A stretch of 64,000 bases of DNA from contig CALJFZ010000017.1 of NCBI GenBank assembly GCA_938074325.1, positions 62,001-126,000 on the forward strand. Direction: 5' to 3'. A program made the position numbers and the translations under genes. The notes under the pieces were generated by a model. That model saw only the letters and a list, made by a program, of their open reading frames with translations. It did no database searches and was not told the DNA's origin. This stretch comes from an uncultured Flavobacteriales bacterium. GTDB lineage: Bacteria; Bacteroidota; Bacteroidia; Flavobacteriales_D; Sanyastnellaceae. How positions within the stretch are numbered: the first letter of the stretch is position 1; every line of letters begins with the position of its first letter. Shown one piece after another: positions 41,217 to 51,804 of the stretch.

Positions 41217-42413
41217 ATGAAAAAAGGGATACAACTCGCGGCGTTCAGCGCCTTGATGATGGTAGGGTTTTGGGCGAAAGCACAGGATTACGTTCACCAG
41301 GTCTTCGTTTTGAATGAAGGGTGGTCAGACTGGCAGACAGGCGAGGTGTTGGTTCCGCCGACCATTGGTGTTTATAATCCCGCGCTGCAGGTGTACGAGG
41401 TCGTCGATACGGTGGAGAGTGCCGGATTCATTTCGGACGCAATCATCGTAGGGGGGGCGCTCTTCATCGCTGCCGATGGTCAGATTCTCAAGTACGACGC
41501 AGATAGTTATGCATTGCTTGCGAGCACGGAAATAGTTGGCGTTCGTCAACTGGCCGAACACAATGGCCTGATTTATGCGACTCGAGGAGAGGTGGATGAA
41601 TCGGGAATGAACCTGCCCTTGGACACTTACCTCCAGTGGTTTCACGCAGACGATTTGACTTGGGCAGGTGAATTGACCACCAGTAACGGTCCTGCTTTTG
41701 CGACCGAAGGGTTGGCTTGGAAAGGAGACAAACTCTACATCGGCATCAACAACGCCTTCGATTGGGGCAACGAGGTGGGCTTCATCGGCGAATGGGATGT
41801 TGTCACTGATGCCTATGTCGAGTATGATTTGGGAGAAGAGGGGAAGAATCCGAATCGCCTATTCGTGGAGGACAATCAAGTTGTGACCGTGAACAACCGG
41901 GACTACGGGTCTTCTTCGCTGAGTGCTTTGAACGCCAACGGTGAGGCGGAGACGCATGTCGTAGCGGATGCCACGGCCGGTTGCTTGGCAGCCGCGGTAC
42001 ACGATGGTGAACTGAAATACCAAATCACCGGTGAAGGAGCTGTGCGTGTTTCAGCGTTGGATAACCTTGCCAATTCTACGGCTTGGATTGAAGAAGCCCC
42101 CGCTTACTATGGGGTGGCCATTGATCCTATCTCTGGCAACTGGTATGGTTCTGTTACGGATTACAGTACGTATGGATTGGTTGAAATCCGCGATCAGGAA
42201 GGTGCCCTGCTCCAAAGCTTCGGTTGCGGCGTGAGTCCCGGGGTTATCTGCATGGACGTGCGCAACGCATCGAATATCGCTGTCTTGCCTCAACCTGCAG
42301 TGCCGTCTTCGCAAACGATTGATATCCTCGGTCGGGCTCTGCCCGGTGTTCGCGGAATGAATGGGATCTACCTCGACGAGCAGGGGCGCAAGCGACTTGA
42401 GTGGGGGTGGTGA
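41217..42413 (+). CDS. Secreted YncE/DUF5074-like beta-propeller protein
   Basis: Signal peptide 'MKKGIQLAAFSALMMVGFWAKAQ'; 'VFVLNEGWSDWQTGEVLVPPTIGVYNPALQVYEVVDTV' and propeller-like repeats; C-terminal 'TIDILGRALPGVRGMNGIYLDEQGRKRLEW' is CTD-like; start placed at internal ATG. Confidence 0.7.
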   Translation: MKKGIQLAAFSALMMVGFWAKAQDYVHQVFVLNEGWSDWQTGEVLVPPTIGVYNPALQVYEVVDTVESAGFISDAIIVGGALFIAADGQILKYDADSYALLASTEIVGVRQLAEHNGLIYATRGEVDESGMNLPLDTYLQWFHADDLTWAGELTTSNGPAFATEGLAWKGDKLYIGINNAFDWGNEVGFIGEWDVVTDAYVEYDLGEEGKNPNRLFVEDNQVVTVNNRDYGSSSLSALNANGEAETHVVADATAGCLAAAVHDGELKYQITGEGAVRVSALDNLANSTAWIEEAPAYYGVAIDPISGNWYGSVTDYSTYGLVEIRDQEGALLQSFGCGVSPGVICMDVRNASNIAVLPQPAVPSSQTIDILGRALPGVRGMNGIYLDEQGRKRLEWGW

Positions 42414-42423
42414 TCCGTTGAGA

Positions 42424-43341
42424 TCACAGCATTCCAGCGAGGTACAAGAGTCCTCCGGCTAGCGTGAGCTTTTGCCAGGCTGATACCGAAGCTATTTGAC
42501 CACGGGTCAACTGAAGGTGGACCGCAGCGTATGGCAAAACGAAAAACAATGGCGAAACCGGCCGGTGCATCCATTGGTACGATGCCCACCAGGCCGCACC
42601 TATGAGTATCCATCCAATCCAATGGAGAACCTGGAGCAAGGACTGGGTGCGTTTCTCTCCCCAGCGCACAGGTAAGGTGTCGTATCCTGCCTCTCCATCG
42701 CCCGAGGCGTCTTGCCAATCCTTTGTGATTTCTCTAAGCACAGTTACGTAGCCCGAGAGGCCTACATAGGCAAGCAACACTCCTCCATGGACAGAACCGA
42801 GCCATTGAAGGGATGCAGCTATCTCGTTAGGGGCATGCAGTAACACGCACCAGAGCGGCAATTGCGCTACGGAGGCAGCAATCACCAAATTACCGCGCAA
42901 GAACCGGCGCTTGAACCAGGGCGAATACCCCCAAAGCAATGTGCCCAACACCGCCATCCACGCCAATGGGACCAACGTGCCGGCAGCCCAACAAACTCCA
43001 CATGTGGCCAAGATGGAAACACCGGTTAAAGCGTAATTGAGGGCCATTGTTTGGCGGCGCGTAATGACGCGTCCCACCAAGGCGCGGTCCGGTCGATTCA
43101 CGCGGTCTTCTGCCACGTCGAAATAGTCATTGATGACGTTAGCTCCGGCGGCCAATGTCGCCATGGCCAAAGTTCCCAATGCGAATACACCCAGTGTTTC
43201 AGGTTGCTCCCAGAGCGGAGACAGCAAGGCCTCTGAGATCAGGTACATGGCCACAACGATCATCAATACGTTCCAAGGACGCGTCAATCGCACACCGGCC
43301 CAGATGGCCGATTCGGTAACCAGCCGGGGAGGTTTAGCCAT
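42424..43341 (-). CDS. UbiA-family prenyltransferase (geranylgeranylglycerol-phosphate geranylgeranyltransferase-like)
   Basis: 'TRPWNVLMIVVAMYLI', 'NVINDYFDVAEDRVNRPDRALVGRVITRRQ' (NDxxDxxxD), 'SGYVTVLREITKDWQDASGDGEAGYDTLPVRWG'. Confidence 0.88.
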   Translation of the reverse strand: MAKPPRLVTESAIWAGVRLTRPWNVLMIVVAMYLISEALLSPLWEQPETLGVFALGTLAMATLAAGANVINDYFDVAEDRVNRPDRALVGRVITRRQTMALNYALTGVSILATCGVCWAAGTLVPLAWMAVLGTLLWGYSPWFKRRFLRGNLVIAASVAQLPLWCVLLHAPNEIAASLQWLGSVHGGVLLAYVGLSGYVTVLREITKDWQDASGDGEAGYDTLPVRWGEKRTQSLLQVLHWIGWILIGAAWWASYQWMHRPVSPLFFVLPYAAVHLQLTRGQIASVSAWQKLTLAGGLLYLAGML

Positions 43342-44335
43342 GGCTTGCGTCTATGAGTTGGCGGTCAATTGCTGCGCCAGCAGTGACTCTTCGGTGCGCC
43401 GCATAATTGAATCCTCCGTGAATGGCGTGTCCGCCTACTTGCCCATCGCGTCCAAGCGCCAAATACCCCACTTGCAAGTCGTCGGTAGGCATGGTTCGCA
43501 TGATGCGTTGAACGGCTTCGTCGCATGCTTCTTGGGGAGTGGCGCCTTGCCGCATCAACTCCACCACGAGGAAAGAACCGACGGTGCGCATCACCGCTTC
43601 GCCGAGCCCTGTAGCAGTTGCTCCGCCTACGGCGCCGTCAACGTACAAGCCCGCGCCGATGATGGGGCTATCGCCCACACGTCCGTGCATTTTGTAGGCC
43701 AATCCACTGGTCGTGCATCCACCGGCCAACCGCCCCTCGTGGTCAAGCGCCAACAAGCCGATGGTGTCGTGGTTTTCAATGTTGATGACGGGTTTGTAAT
43801 CAGAGGTTTTTCGCCAATTTTCCCAGGCCTCTCGGGCCTTTGGGGTCAGCAACTCTGTTTTCGGCATGCCCAACTCACGTGCGTATTGTTCGGCGCCGGC
43901 CCCAGCGAGCATCACGTGGGGGGTGTCCTCCATGACATGACGGGCCAATGAAATCGGATGGGCAACGTCCTGCACAAAACAGACCGAACCGGCGTTTTGC
44001 GTGTGGTCCATGATGCACGCATCGAGGGTCACATGGCCGTCGCGATCGGGCAGCCCTCCGATGCCCACACTCAATCCCTCGGCATCTGCCTCGACGAGTC
44101 GGGCCCCAGCTTCGATCATATCCAATGCCTGCCCCGTAGCATCCAATGCTTCAAAACCGGCGTCGTTCGCCAACATGCCGTGGTTCCAAGTGGAGACCAT
44201 GACGGCTTCGCCTGTTGCGACGGGAAGCGTTGGGATGCGGTTTTCGGACCAAGCGCGGTTCCACCAACTGCCGATGCCCATTGCACCAGCCAGAGCGGTT
44301 GCTTCTTGTAAAAATTTTCTGCGAGAAGATGCCAT
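43334..44335 (-). CDS. N4-(beta-N-acetylglucosaminyl)-L-asparaginase (glycosylasparaginase), Tat-type leader
   Basis: Twin-arginine leader 'SSRRKFLQEATALAGAMGIGS'; 'NHDTIGLLALDHEGRLAGGCTTSGLAYKMHGRVGDSPIIGAGLYVDGAVGGATATGLGE' Ntn-hydrolase motif. Confidence 0.93.
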   Translation of the reverse strand: MASSRRKFLQEATALAGAMGIGSWWNRAWSENRIPTLPVATGEAVMVSTWNHGMLANDAGFEALDATGQALDMIEAGARLVEADAEGLSVGIGGLPDRDGHVTLDACIMDHTQNAGSVCFVQDVAHPISLARHVMEDTPHVMLAGAGAEQYARELGMPKTELLTPKAREAWENWRKTSDYKPVINIENHDTIGLLALDHEGRLAGGCTTSGLAYKMHGRVGDSPIIGAGLYVDGAVGGATATGLGEAVMRTVGSFLVVELMRQGATPQEACDEAVQRIMRTMPTDDLQVGYLALGRDGQVGGHAIHGGFNYAAHRRVTAGAAIDRQLIDASHG

Positions 44336-44339
44336 GCAC

Positions 44340-46652
44340 CTAAGGTCGCAAAATTTTGCTTAGAAGACTTGGGCGATTTTTGGGAGTCCAGCGCAGCAAT
44401 TTGAGCACGAGCCAAGGGAGCACGAACAAGTCGGATACCACGGCGAGGAGTAAGGTCACGGAAATCAAGACGCCGATGTAAAAGGTTCCTAGGAAACTGC
44501 TCAAACTCAGGGTCATGAAACCGCCACAGAGGATGATGCTGGTGATGATGATGGCTTTGCCAGCACTTAGAAAGCTGGATTCCACAGCTTCTTGAAGCGA
44601 CCTTCCTTTGGCCAATTCTATGCGGAGTTTGCTGATGAAGTGGATCGTGTCGTCTACCGCAATGCCAAATGCAATGGTGAAGATGATGCTCGTAGAAAGC
44701 TTGAGGTCGATGTCCGACCAACCCATGATGCCTGCGATCATGAGCAGCGGGAGCATGTTCGGTATCAAGGAGATGACGACCATGGGCAGGTTGCGGAACA
44801 TCAGTCCCGAAATCAACGCGACAATCAAGAACGCAATGCTCAAGCCCAAGACCATGTCGCTGGCCAATGAGCCGACATTGAGGTCGATGAGCCGCGCGGT
44901 TCCTGTGACATGCAAATCCAAGGCGGAATCCGGATGATTTTCTTCAAACCAATTGAAGAAGGCTGCATCTTGAGTTCGGTAGTGCTGAGCACCGAGGTCA
45001 GGGAGTTTCCCAAAAATCCGCAAGGCATTAGTTTCTTGGTTGGCCACGAGTGCGAGCGGGTTACTGTCTTCAGCTCGGGACATGGCACGAACCATGCGGT
45101 CAATGTCGCGTTGACGTTTAGGGACGTTGTGGAAACGGGCCTGGTCGCCGTTGTTGAGTCGGTTGGCCTGTGCGAGGATTCTATCGCTGCTAACGATGGA
45201 GCCTACCCCATAAGCCGTTTCTAGGTAACGGGTGATAGAAGCCATTGTTTGCTGAACCTCGACCGAAAAGGGATCCACATCGTCAGGTACTTGAACGGCC
45301 AGTTCGTAGGGGCGAACGCCTGCGAACTCCCGTTCGAAAAAAGCAAATTCTTGCCGGAACGGATCGTCATCCGCCAGATCCTCCAGCAAGACATTGTCCA
45401 CTTGAATGCGACTCGTTCCCACCGCTGCCAGCGCCGTGAGGCCCACGGTTACCCCCATGATGAGCAAGGGCCGGCGCAACACGGTGGTCAACGTAGAACG
45501 CAGCCACTTGTTCCACAGCACACCGCTTCCTTCGTTGGACACTTGAGGCGCCGGGAACAGCATCATGATGGAGGGCAGAAGGGTAAAGGCCAATAAGTAC
45601 GCAATGCCCACGCCCGCGGCAGCGTACAAGCCGAAATCCCGAATCGGCACAACGGACGATGTAACCAAGGTCATGAAACCAACCGCAGTAGTCAGTGTGG
45701 TCAAAAAGGTGGCCAGACCGACTTCCTTAAAGGCTGCGTTTATGGCATCGAATTGGGGTTTTCCTTGCCTCAATTCTTCGTAATAACGCGAGAGGATGTG
45801 CACGACGTCGCTGATGCCCACGACGAAAATGATGGTGGGCAGGACGATGGTCATCACGTCTATGGATTTGCCCGTCATTTCCATGGTACCCAGGGTCCAT
45901 AGTCCGCTCAGCAGGACCACGAGCAGTGGAATGGTAATGCCCCAAATGCTTTGGAATGCCACCCACAGGAATACAACGAGGATGACCAACCCAATGCTCA
46001 CGAACAGGGCAACCTCGCGCTGCATGACGTCCACGTAGTATTTCTGGGCGACCGCCCGACCGGCAACGTGGGTGGGGTGTTCCCATTTGGACGTGAGGTT
46101 GGTGATGGCCACGGCTAAGCTGTCGCAGCCCTGTTTGGACAAGAGTTGCTTGTGCCGAATCTGGATGGCCAGTGCTGTTCCTTGCGTGGAAATAAACGCT
46201 CCATCCCAGGCGGGATGCCCTGATATCCGCAGGGAATCTGCGGCTAACTTTTCGCTGGCAGCATCGTCTTGCCAACGAAGCAACGGACGTTCTACAACCG
46301 TCAATCCCAGTTTCACAGGTTCATTTAACCGAGTTGGGCTGATGACCTGGTCCACGTAGGGCAGGCCTTCAAGTTCCGACACGTACTCATCGACCGTCGC
46401 TAAAAAGTCGGCATCGTAGATACTCGGGGCATGTTCAATGCCGACGATGAGGAAGTCGTTGTCCGATTCGAATTGCGAACGGAAGCCCAGGTAGAATTCC
46501 GTTTCGGGGTCATTCTGTGGGAAAAAGCTTTCGAAATCGTAGTCAAATCCGATTTGGGCCACGCGCCAACCCATCCATAGGGTTGCAACGCCGATCACGG
46601 CCAGCATCCACTTTGCGCGCGACTTCCAGATCTGAGGGATTTCGTGGGTCAT
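44340..46652 (-). CDS. RND/MMPL-family transporter
   Basis: 770 aa; 'LPTIIFVVGISDVVHILSRYYEELRQG', 'SIIFTIAFGIAVDDTIHFISKLRIEL'; two sets of membrane segments. Confidence 0.9.
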   Translation of the reverse strand: MTHEIPQIWKSRAKWMLAVIGVATLWMGWRVAQIGFDYDFESFFPQNDPETEFYLGFRSQFESDNDFLIVGIEHAPSIYDADFLATVDEYVSELEGLPYVDQVISPTRLNEPVKLGLTVVERPLLRWQDDAASEKLAADSLRISGHPAWDGAFISTQGTALAIQIRHKQLLSKQGCDSLAVAITNLTSKWEHPTHVAGRAVAQKYYVDVMQREVALFVSIGLVILVVFLWVAFQSIWGITIPLLVVLLSGLWTLGTMEMTGKSIDVMTIVLPTIIFVVGISDVVHILSRYYEELRQGKPQFDAINAAFKEVGLATFLTTLTTAVGFMTLVTSSVVPIRDFGLYAAAGVGIAYLLAFTLLPSIMMLFPAPQVSNEGSGVLWNKWLRSTLTTVLRRPLLIMGVTVGLTALAAVGTSRIQVDNVLLEDLADDDPFRQEFAFFEREFAGVRPYELAVQVPDDVDPFSVEVQQTMASITRYLETAYGVGSIVSSDRILAQANRLNNGDQARFHNVPKRQRDIDRMVRAMSRAEDSNPLALVANQETNALRIFGKLPDLGAQHYRTQDAAFFNWFEENHPDSALDLHVTGTARLIDLNVGSLASDMVLGLSIAFLIVALISGLMFRNLPMVVISLIPNMLPLLMIAGIMGWSDIDLKLSTSIIFTIAFGIAVDDTIHFISKLRIELAKGRSLQEAVESSFLSAGKAIIITSIILCGGFMTLSLSSFLGTFYIGVLISVTLLLAVVSDLFVLPWLVLKLLRWTPKNRPSLLSKILRP

Positions 46653-46694
46653 CGTTCTCCTAACAAGTCCTTTCCAATAGGGTTCTAGGTGTAC

Positions 46695-46727
46695 AATAAA
46701 AAACCCCGAACCTATGGGCTCGGGGCT
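46695..46727 (-). terminator. Rho-independent terminator after dnaK
   Basis: On the minus strand agccccga ... tcggggttttttatt: hairpin plus T-run 25 bp past the dnaK stop. Confidence 0.8.
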
Positions 46728-46751
46728 TTCTGATTGCAGTGATTTCAGCGG

Positions 46752-48656
46752 TTACTTGACTTCTTCGAAATCCACATCGGTGACTTCTGGGTCTCCGTTT
46801 TCCGCTTGGGCCCCGCCCGCATCGGCTCCTCCTGCGGCAGCGCCGGCTTCTTGTTGGGCGGCATACATTTCCTGGCTGGCAGCTTGGAACGCGTTGTTGA
46901 GCTTCTCGATTCCGGCCTTGCAACCGTCAACATCTTGCTCACCGTGTGCCTTCTTTAACTCCTCGAGGGCTGCGTCGATGGGGCCGCGGTTGGCTTCGGA
47001 GATTTTGTCGCCGAATTCCTTCAGTTGCTTTTCTGTTTGGAAAACGAGGGCATCCGCCTGGTTGAGGGTTTCAATGCGCTCTTTTGCCGTCTTGTCCGCT
47101 TCAGCGTTCGCCTCCGCTTCTTGCTTCATGCGGTTCACTTCCTCCTCGCTCAAACCGCTCGACGCTTCGATGCGGATGTTTTGCTCCTTGCCGGTGGCCT
47201 TGTCCTTGGCACTCACTTGGATGATGCCGTTGGCGTCGATGTCGAATGTGACTTCGATTTGTGGCACGCCGCGTGGGGCAGGGGGAATGTCAGCCAATTG
47301 GAAGCGACCGATGGTACGGTTGTCATTCGCCATGGATCGTTCACCTTGCAACACGTGGATTTCAACGCTTGGCTGGTTGTCCGATGCCGTGCTAAAGGTT
47401 TCTGATTTCTTAGTAGGGATGGTCGTGTTGGCATCGATCAGCTTGGTCATAACGCCGCCCATGGTCTCAATGCCCAAGGACAAAGGAGTGACGTCCAACA
47501 ACAAGACATCCTTTACATCGCCTGACAATACACCGCCTTGAATCGCAGCACCTACGGCTACTACTTCATCGGGGTTGACACCTTTTGATGGCTCTTTGCC
47601 GAAGTAAGCCTTCACGGCAGCTTGAACGGCGGGGATTCGGGTTGAACCACCCACGAGGATTACTTCATCAATGTCAGACTTATCAAGGTCCGCAGCCTTC
47701 AATGCCGAAGCACAAGGGTTGATGGTTCGCTTGATGAGCTCGTCCGCCAATTGCTCAAACTTCGCCTGAGACAAGCTGCGAACCAAGTGCTTTGGCACAC
47801 CGTCAACAGGCATGATGTAAGGCAAGTTGATCTCGGAGCTAGAAGTGCTTGAGAGTTCGATTTTTGCTTTTTCTGCGGCGTCCTTCAAACGCTGCAGTGC
47901 CATGGGGTCTTTGGACAGGTCCAAACCTCCGTTCTCGTCTTTGAACTCCTGAACCAACCAATCGATGATCACCTGGTCAAAGTCGTCGCCACCCAAGTGG
48001 GTGTCGCCGTCTGTTGAGAGCACTTCGAAAACGCCGTCTCCCAATTCCAAAATGGAAACGTCGTGGGTTCCACCGCCCAAGTCGAAAACGACAATCTTCT
48101 GGTCCGTGGCTTTTTTGTCCATGCCGTAAGCCAATGCAGCTGCAGTGGGCTCGTTGATAATACGCTTGACTTCGAGCCCTGCGATTTCGCCCGCTTCTTT
48201 TGTGGCCTGACGCTGTGCGTCATTGAAGTAGGCAGGTACGGTGATGACCGCACCGGTGACTTCCGTGCCCAAGTAATCCTCGGCCGTCTTCTTCATCTTC
48301 TGAAGGGTCATGGCGCTAATTTCTTGTGGCGTGTACATCCGGTCGTCAATCTTTACTCGGGGTGTGTTGTTGTCTCCCTTTACTACTTCGTACGGGACGC
48401 GACCGATTTCTTGTTGGACTTCATCGAAGGAATTGCCCATAAAGCGCTTGATGCTGAAGATGGTCTTCCGCGGGTTGGTGATGGCCTGGCGCTTTGCCGG
48501 CTCTCCCACCTTGCGCTCACCACCGTCGATGAAGGCGATGATAGAAGGGGTGGTACGCTTTCCTTCTGCATTGGTGATGACGACGGGTTCGTTGCCTTCC
48601 ATAACGGAGACACAGCTGTTGGTCGTTCCCAAATCAATTCCGATGATTTTACTCAT
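46752..48656 (-). CDS. dnaK: Molecular chaperone DnaK (Hsp70)
   Basis: '[39 protein letters not shown]', '[21 protein letters not shown]', '[24 protein letters not shown]'; start moved to MSKIIGID. Confidence 0.98.
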   Translation of the reverse strand: MSKIIGIDLGTTNSCVSVMEGNEPVVITNAEGKRTTPSIIAFIDGGERKVGEPAKRQAITNPRKTIFSIKRFMGNSFDEVQQEIGRVPYEVVKGDNNTPRVKIDDRMYTPQEISAMTLQKMKKTAEDYLGTEVTGAVITVPAYFNDAQRQATKEAGEIAGLEVKRIINEPTAAALAYGMDKKATDQKIVVFDLGGGTHDVSILELGDGVFEVLSTDGDTHLGGDDFDQVIIDWLVQEFKDENGGLDLSKDPMALQRLKDAAEKAKIELSSTSSSEINLPYIMPVDGVPKHLVRSLSQAKFEQLADELIKRTINPCASALKAADLDKSDIDEVILVGGSTRIPAVQAAVKAYFGKEPSKGVNPDEVVAVGAAIQGGVLSGDVKDVLLLDVTPLSLGIETMGGVMTKLIDANTTIPTKKSETFSTASDNQPSVEIHVLQGERSMANDNRTIGRFQLADIPPAPRGVPQIEVTFDIDANGIIQVSAKDKATGKEQNIRIEASSGLSEEEVNRMKQEAEANAEADKTAKERIETLNQADALVFQTEKQLKEFGDKISEANRGPIDAALEELKKAHGEQDVDGCKAGIEKLNNAFQAASQEMYAAQQEAGAAAGGADAGGAQAENGDPEVTDVDFEEVK

Positions 48657-48730
48657 AGCTAAATTTTGAATTCTAAGATTTCCAGGGATACAGTCAAGGA
48701 GTGTGCCGTTTGCGATATGCCGCCACAAAC

Positions 48731-48746
48731 CTGACAAGTGTGTCAG
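48731..48746. promoter_or_regulatory. Candidate operator: CTGACA-agtg-TGTCAG palindrome upstream of dnaK
   Basis: Perfect 6-bp inverted repeat with 4-nt spacer, ~75 bp upstream of the dnaK ATG; an additional CTGACA half-site at ~48762. Confidence 0.4.
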
Positions 48747-48802
48747 ATGAACCCTCAAGGACCTGACAAAACGACCTCGATTGGGTACTCGCGTGGCAGG
48801 TT

Positions 48803-49525
48803 TTATTCTGCCGTGGCCACTCCACGCAAATAATCCACAGCGTGGAGCATCCGGCTTCCGTACCAACTGAATGCCTCGCCGTCCACGCACCTTGAAGCGA
48901 TTCCTTTTTCGGCAAATGCTGCACAATGCGAGGCGTTGAAAGGAAAGGGTTCAGACGAAAGCAACATCCGCCGGCATTCCATGTGCGCTTCGTTGTCCGG
49001 TTCCAACGTCGGGTACCGTTCTGTGGAATCCATGCTTGCCGCGTTTTCAATTCCCCACCACTTCATGACGCTGTGAATGTAGGTATCGTGGCCCGCGACC
49101 ATAAGAGGCTTTTGCCAAATGACGTAGTAGGCACGTTCCATCACCGGCCTTGGATGGCCCCAGGCCTTTTCGATTTTGTCGCGCCATGCCTGGCCGGCGG
49201 TTTTGCGGCCTGCTTGCTCAGCGACCGTCTCAAGCCATTCGAAGGCGCCCTGTACATCGCGCACATCCGTGAGAAGGACCTCTGAAAAAGCAGTGCATGC
49301 CTCTACTTGTTCGCGCACGTTCTCTTCCTTGGCGGCAATGACCAAGTCTGGTTGGAGCGATTCAATGCGATCCAAATGCAGGGATTTGGTTCCGCCAATG
49401 CGCGTTATGCCTTCGGGCTGGTGGCCCGCCCGGACGCAGAATTTCGTCCGACCGACCAATTGGTCTTCGAGGCCGAGGTCCACCAGGTACTCTGTCCAAC
49501 TGGGAACGAGGCTTACGATTCGCAT
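48803..49525 (-). CDS. Helical-backbone metal receptor / BtuF-like substrate-binding protein
   Basis: '[29 protein letters not shown]', '[31 protein letters not shown]'; no clear signal peptide. Confidence 0.8.
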   Translation of the reverse strand: MRIVSLVPSWTEYLVDLGLEDQLVGRTKFCVRAGHQPEGITRIGGTKSLHLDRIESLQPDLVIAAKEENVREQVEACTAFSEVLLTDVRDVQGAFEWLETVAEQAGRKTAGQAWRDKIEKAWGHPRPVMERAYYVIWQKPLMVAGHDTYIHSVMKWWGIENAASMDSTERYPTLEPDNEAHMECRRMLLSSEPFPFNASHCAAFAEKGIASRCVDGEAFSWYGSRMLHAVDYLRGVATAE

Positions 49526-49611
49526 GCTGCAATTTAGGAAGGCCGGTATTCCGTTCTCAATTGAGCAGGACCCTGTCTTCAGATTAAGAGGGGAACCCCT
49601 AATTTCGCACC

Positions 49612-50640
49612 ATGAAAAATGTGAATTTTGGCGTGATCGGTGCAGGCCACATTGGCAAACGGCACATGGAGATGATTCGCCGAAAGCCCGGCTTTGAGTT
49701 GGTCGCTTTTGCCGATGTCCGTTCCAAGGCGGACTGCGGGGTGGAGGGCGATGTGCCCCACTTCAGCGACCACCAAGCCATGCTCGCAACGCACCCGGAG
49801 TTGGATGTCGTGTGCATTTGCACCCCAAACGGCTTTCACGCGCAGCAAGCGATTGATGCCATTGCTGCAGATTGCCATGTGGTGATTGAAAAACCTATGG
49901 CCTTGACGCGCGCAGACGGGGAAGAGGTGCTGCACGCCGCGCTCGCGAAGGGCAAGCAGGTGTTTTGCGTCATGCAAAATCGCTATTCACCTCCATCGGT
50001 GTGGTTGCGCGATGTGATCCAAAGCGGCACGATGGGCGCCATTCACATGGTTCAAGTTCAATGCTATTGGAACCGAGACGACCGGTACTACGGCAAGATT
50101 CCATGGAAGGGCACACGGGATCTGGACGGCGGAACGCTGTTCACCCAATTCAGCCATTTCATTGACCTCATGTATTGGGTGTTCGGGGACATTCACAGCA
50201 TTCAGAGTCGTTTCGAGGATTTCACCCACCAGCACAACACGGATTTCGAAGATTCCGGCGTAGTGACTTTCGAATTCGTGAAGCACAACGCATTGGGCAT
50301 GTTCAATTTTTCGACTGCTGTGGCCAATCAGAACTTCGAATCCTCTGTAACGGTGATCGGGGAGAATGGGACCATCAAAGTAGGTGGTCAGTACATGAAC
50401 GAAGTGGAAACGTGCGACATCGCGGGCTACACCATGCCGGAACTTCCGCCTTCTAATCCCGCCAATGACTACGGGCACTACAAAGGCTCCGCGGCCAATC
50501 ATGGGTACATTTTCGATAACATCCATGCGGCATTGAGCGGACAAGGAGAGATTACAACCAACGCCTTGGAAGGGCTCAAGGTGGTGGACATCATTGAGCG
50601 CATGTATGCGGCCGGAAAGCGTCCCCTAAAGTCGGAGTGA
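49612..50640 (+). CDS. Gfo/Idh/MocA family oxidoreductase
   Basis: 'FGVIGAGHIGKRHMEMIRRKPGFELVAFADV', 'VCICTPNGFHAQQAIDAIAADCHVVIEKPMALT'. Confidence 0.93.
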   Translation: MKNVNFGVIGAGHIGKRHMEMIRRKPGFELVAFADVRSKADCGVEGDVPHFSDHQAMLATHPELDVVCICTPNGFHAQQAIDAIAADCHVVIEKPMALTRADGEEVLHAALAKGKQVFCVMQNRYSPPSVWLRDVIQSGTMGAIHMVQVQCYWNRDDRYYGKIPWKGTRDLDGGTLFTQFSHFIDLMYWVFGDIHSIQSRFEDFTHQHNTDFEDSGVVTFEFVKHNALGMFNFSTAVANQNFESSVTVIGENGTIKVGGQYMNEVETCDIAGYTMPELPPSNPANDYGHYKGSAANHGYIFDNIHAALSGQGEITTNALEGLKVVDIIERMYAAGKRPLKSE

Positions 50641-50650
50641 TTTTCATTCA

Positions 50651-51796
50651 ATGAAGGTTGCCAATGTCGTTTTGAATGATTTCACCCGGGACAACCGGGT
50701 GCTGAAGGTGAGCACGGCCTTGTTGGAATCCGGGCACGATGTGACCGTGGTCGGCTTGCACCGCAACAACCTCCCGCGGAAAGAACAACACCGAGCCGGC
50801 TTTCAGGTGGAGCGAGTGCGCATTTACATTCCGGGATTTCGGTTTCTCACGCCTTTCAAATGGGCGGAATTGGCGCTCCGCATCGCCATCAAATACCGAA
50901 AATACGATGCATGGCACTGCAACGACGCTGAAGCATTTGCGATGGGGTTGTTGGCCAAATGGATGCGTCCCGGCCTGAAGTTGATTTACGACTGCCATGA
51001 GTTCGAGTCCGAACGCAACGGCAAGCCCGGTTGGTTGAGCCGCGGAGTGCGCAAGATGGAGACCCGCTACATCCGAAAGGCAGAAGAGGTGATTGTGGTC
51101 AGTCCCTCCATCCAAGCCGCATACGAGTCGCGGTACACCGAGCAGGGGATGCAACGAATTTCCCTGGTCCGAAATGTGCCCCACGCCCGGTCGCTGCAAA
51201 CCCAGAGCCATCCACTGCGTAAAAGCCTGGGATTGGGGGAAGAGGCATTCATCGCCATCTACCAAGGGGCGCTGACCATCAACCGCGGCATAGAGACGTT
51301 ATTGGAGATGGCTCCGCGCCTCGAAGGCAGCAATGTTCATCTCGTATTCATGGGGTATGGCATGTTGGAACCAAAAGTGCGCCAAGCGGTCGAGGCATTT
51401 GAGAATGTTCACTTTCAACCGGCTGTGCCCTACGAGGAGGTCTTGGCGTATACCGGGGATGCGGATGTTGGCTTGGTATCGGTCAAACCCACGTGCCTCA
51501 GTTACCTCTATTGCCTTCCCAATAAGCTCTTTGAGTCCATTCAAGCCGGGATTCCCGTGCTTGTAAATGACTTGCCTGACTGCGTCGCCCTCATCGAGGA
51601 ATTTGGGATTGGTTTACGCGTCGAATCGGATACTCCGGAAGGTTGGTACCATGCTTTGTTGGAGGCGGAAAGCAAATCGCCTGCATGGAAGGTGCAGGCG
51701 ATTCAAGGAATTCAGTCGGCTCAGCAAGCGCTCAATTGGGAATTGGAATCCGAGCGGCTCAAAGCCATTTATGAGCGGTTGCAGCCTGAAGGCTGA
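50651..51796 (+). CDS. Glycosyltransferase (GT4-like)
   Basis: 'DFTRDNRVLKVSTALLESGHDVTVVGLHR', 'YDCHEFESE', 'IYQGALTINRGIETLLEMAPRLEGSNVHLVFMGYG', 'LPNKLFESIQAGIPVLVNDLPDCVALIEEFGIGLRVE'. Confidence 0.88.
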   Translation: MKVANVVLNDFTRDNRVLKVSTALLESGHDVTVVGLHRNNLPRKEQHRAGFQVERVRIYIPGFRFLTPFKWAELALRIAIKYRKYDAWHCNDAEAFAMGLLAKWMRPGLKLIYDCHEFESERNGKPGWLSRGVRKMETRYIRKAEEVIVVSPSIQAAYESRYTEQGMQRISLVRNVPHARSLQTQSHPLRKSLGLGEEAFIAIYQGALTINRGIETLLEMAPRLEGSNVHLVFMGYGMLEPKVRQAVEAFENVHFQPAVPYEEVLAYTGDADVGLVSVKPTCLSYLYCLPNKLFESIQAGIPVLVNDLPDCVALIEEFGIGLRVESDTPEGWYHALLEAESKSPAWKVQAIQGIQSAQQALNWELESERLKAIYERLQPEG

Positions 51797-51804
51797 TCAG
51801 TGTT

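Noticed and set aside
45727-46275. 182-aa minus-strand ORF overlapping the RND transporter in another frame
   Set aside because: Out-of-frame ORF inside a coherent 770-aa transporter.
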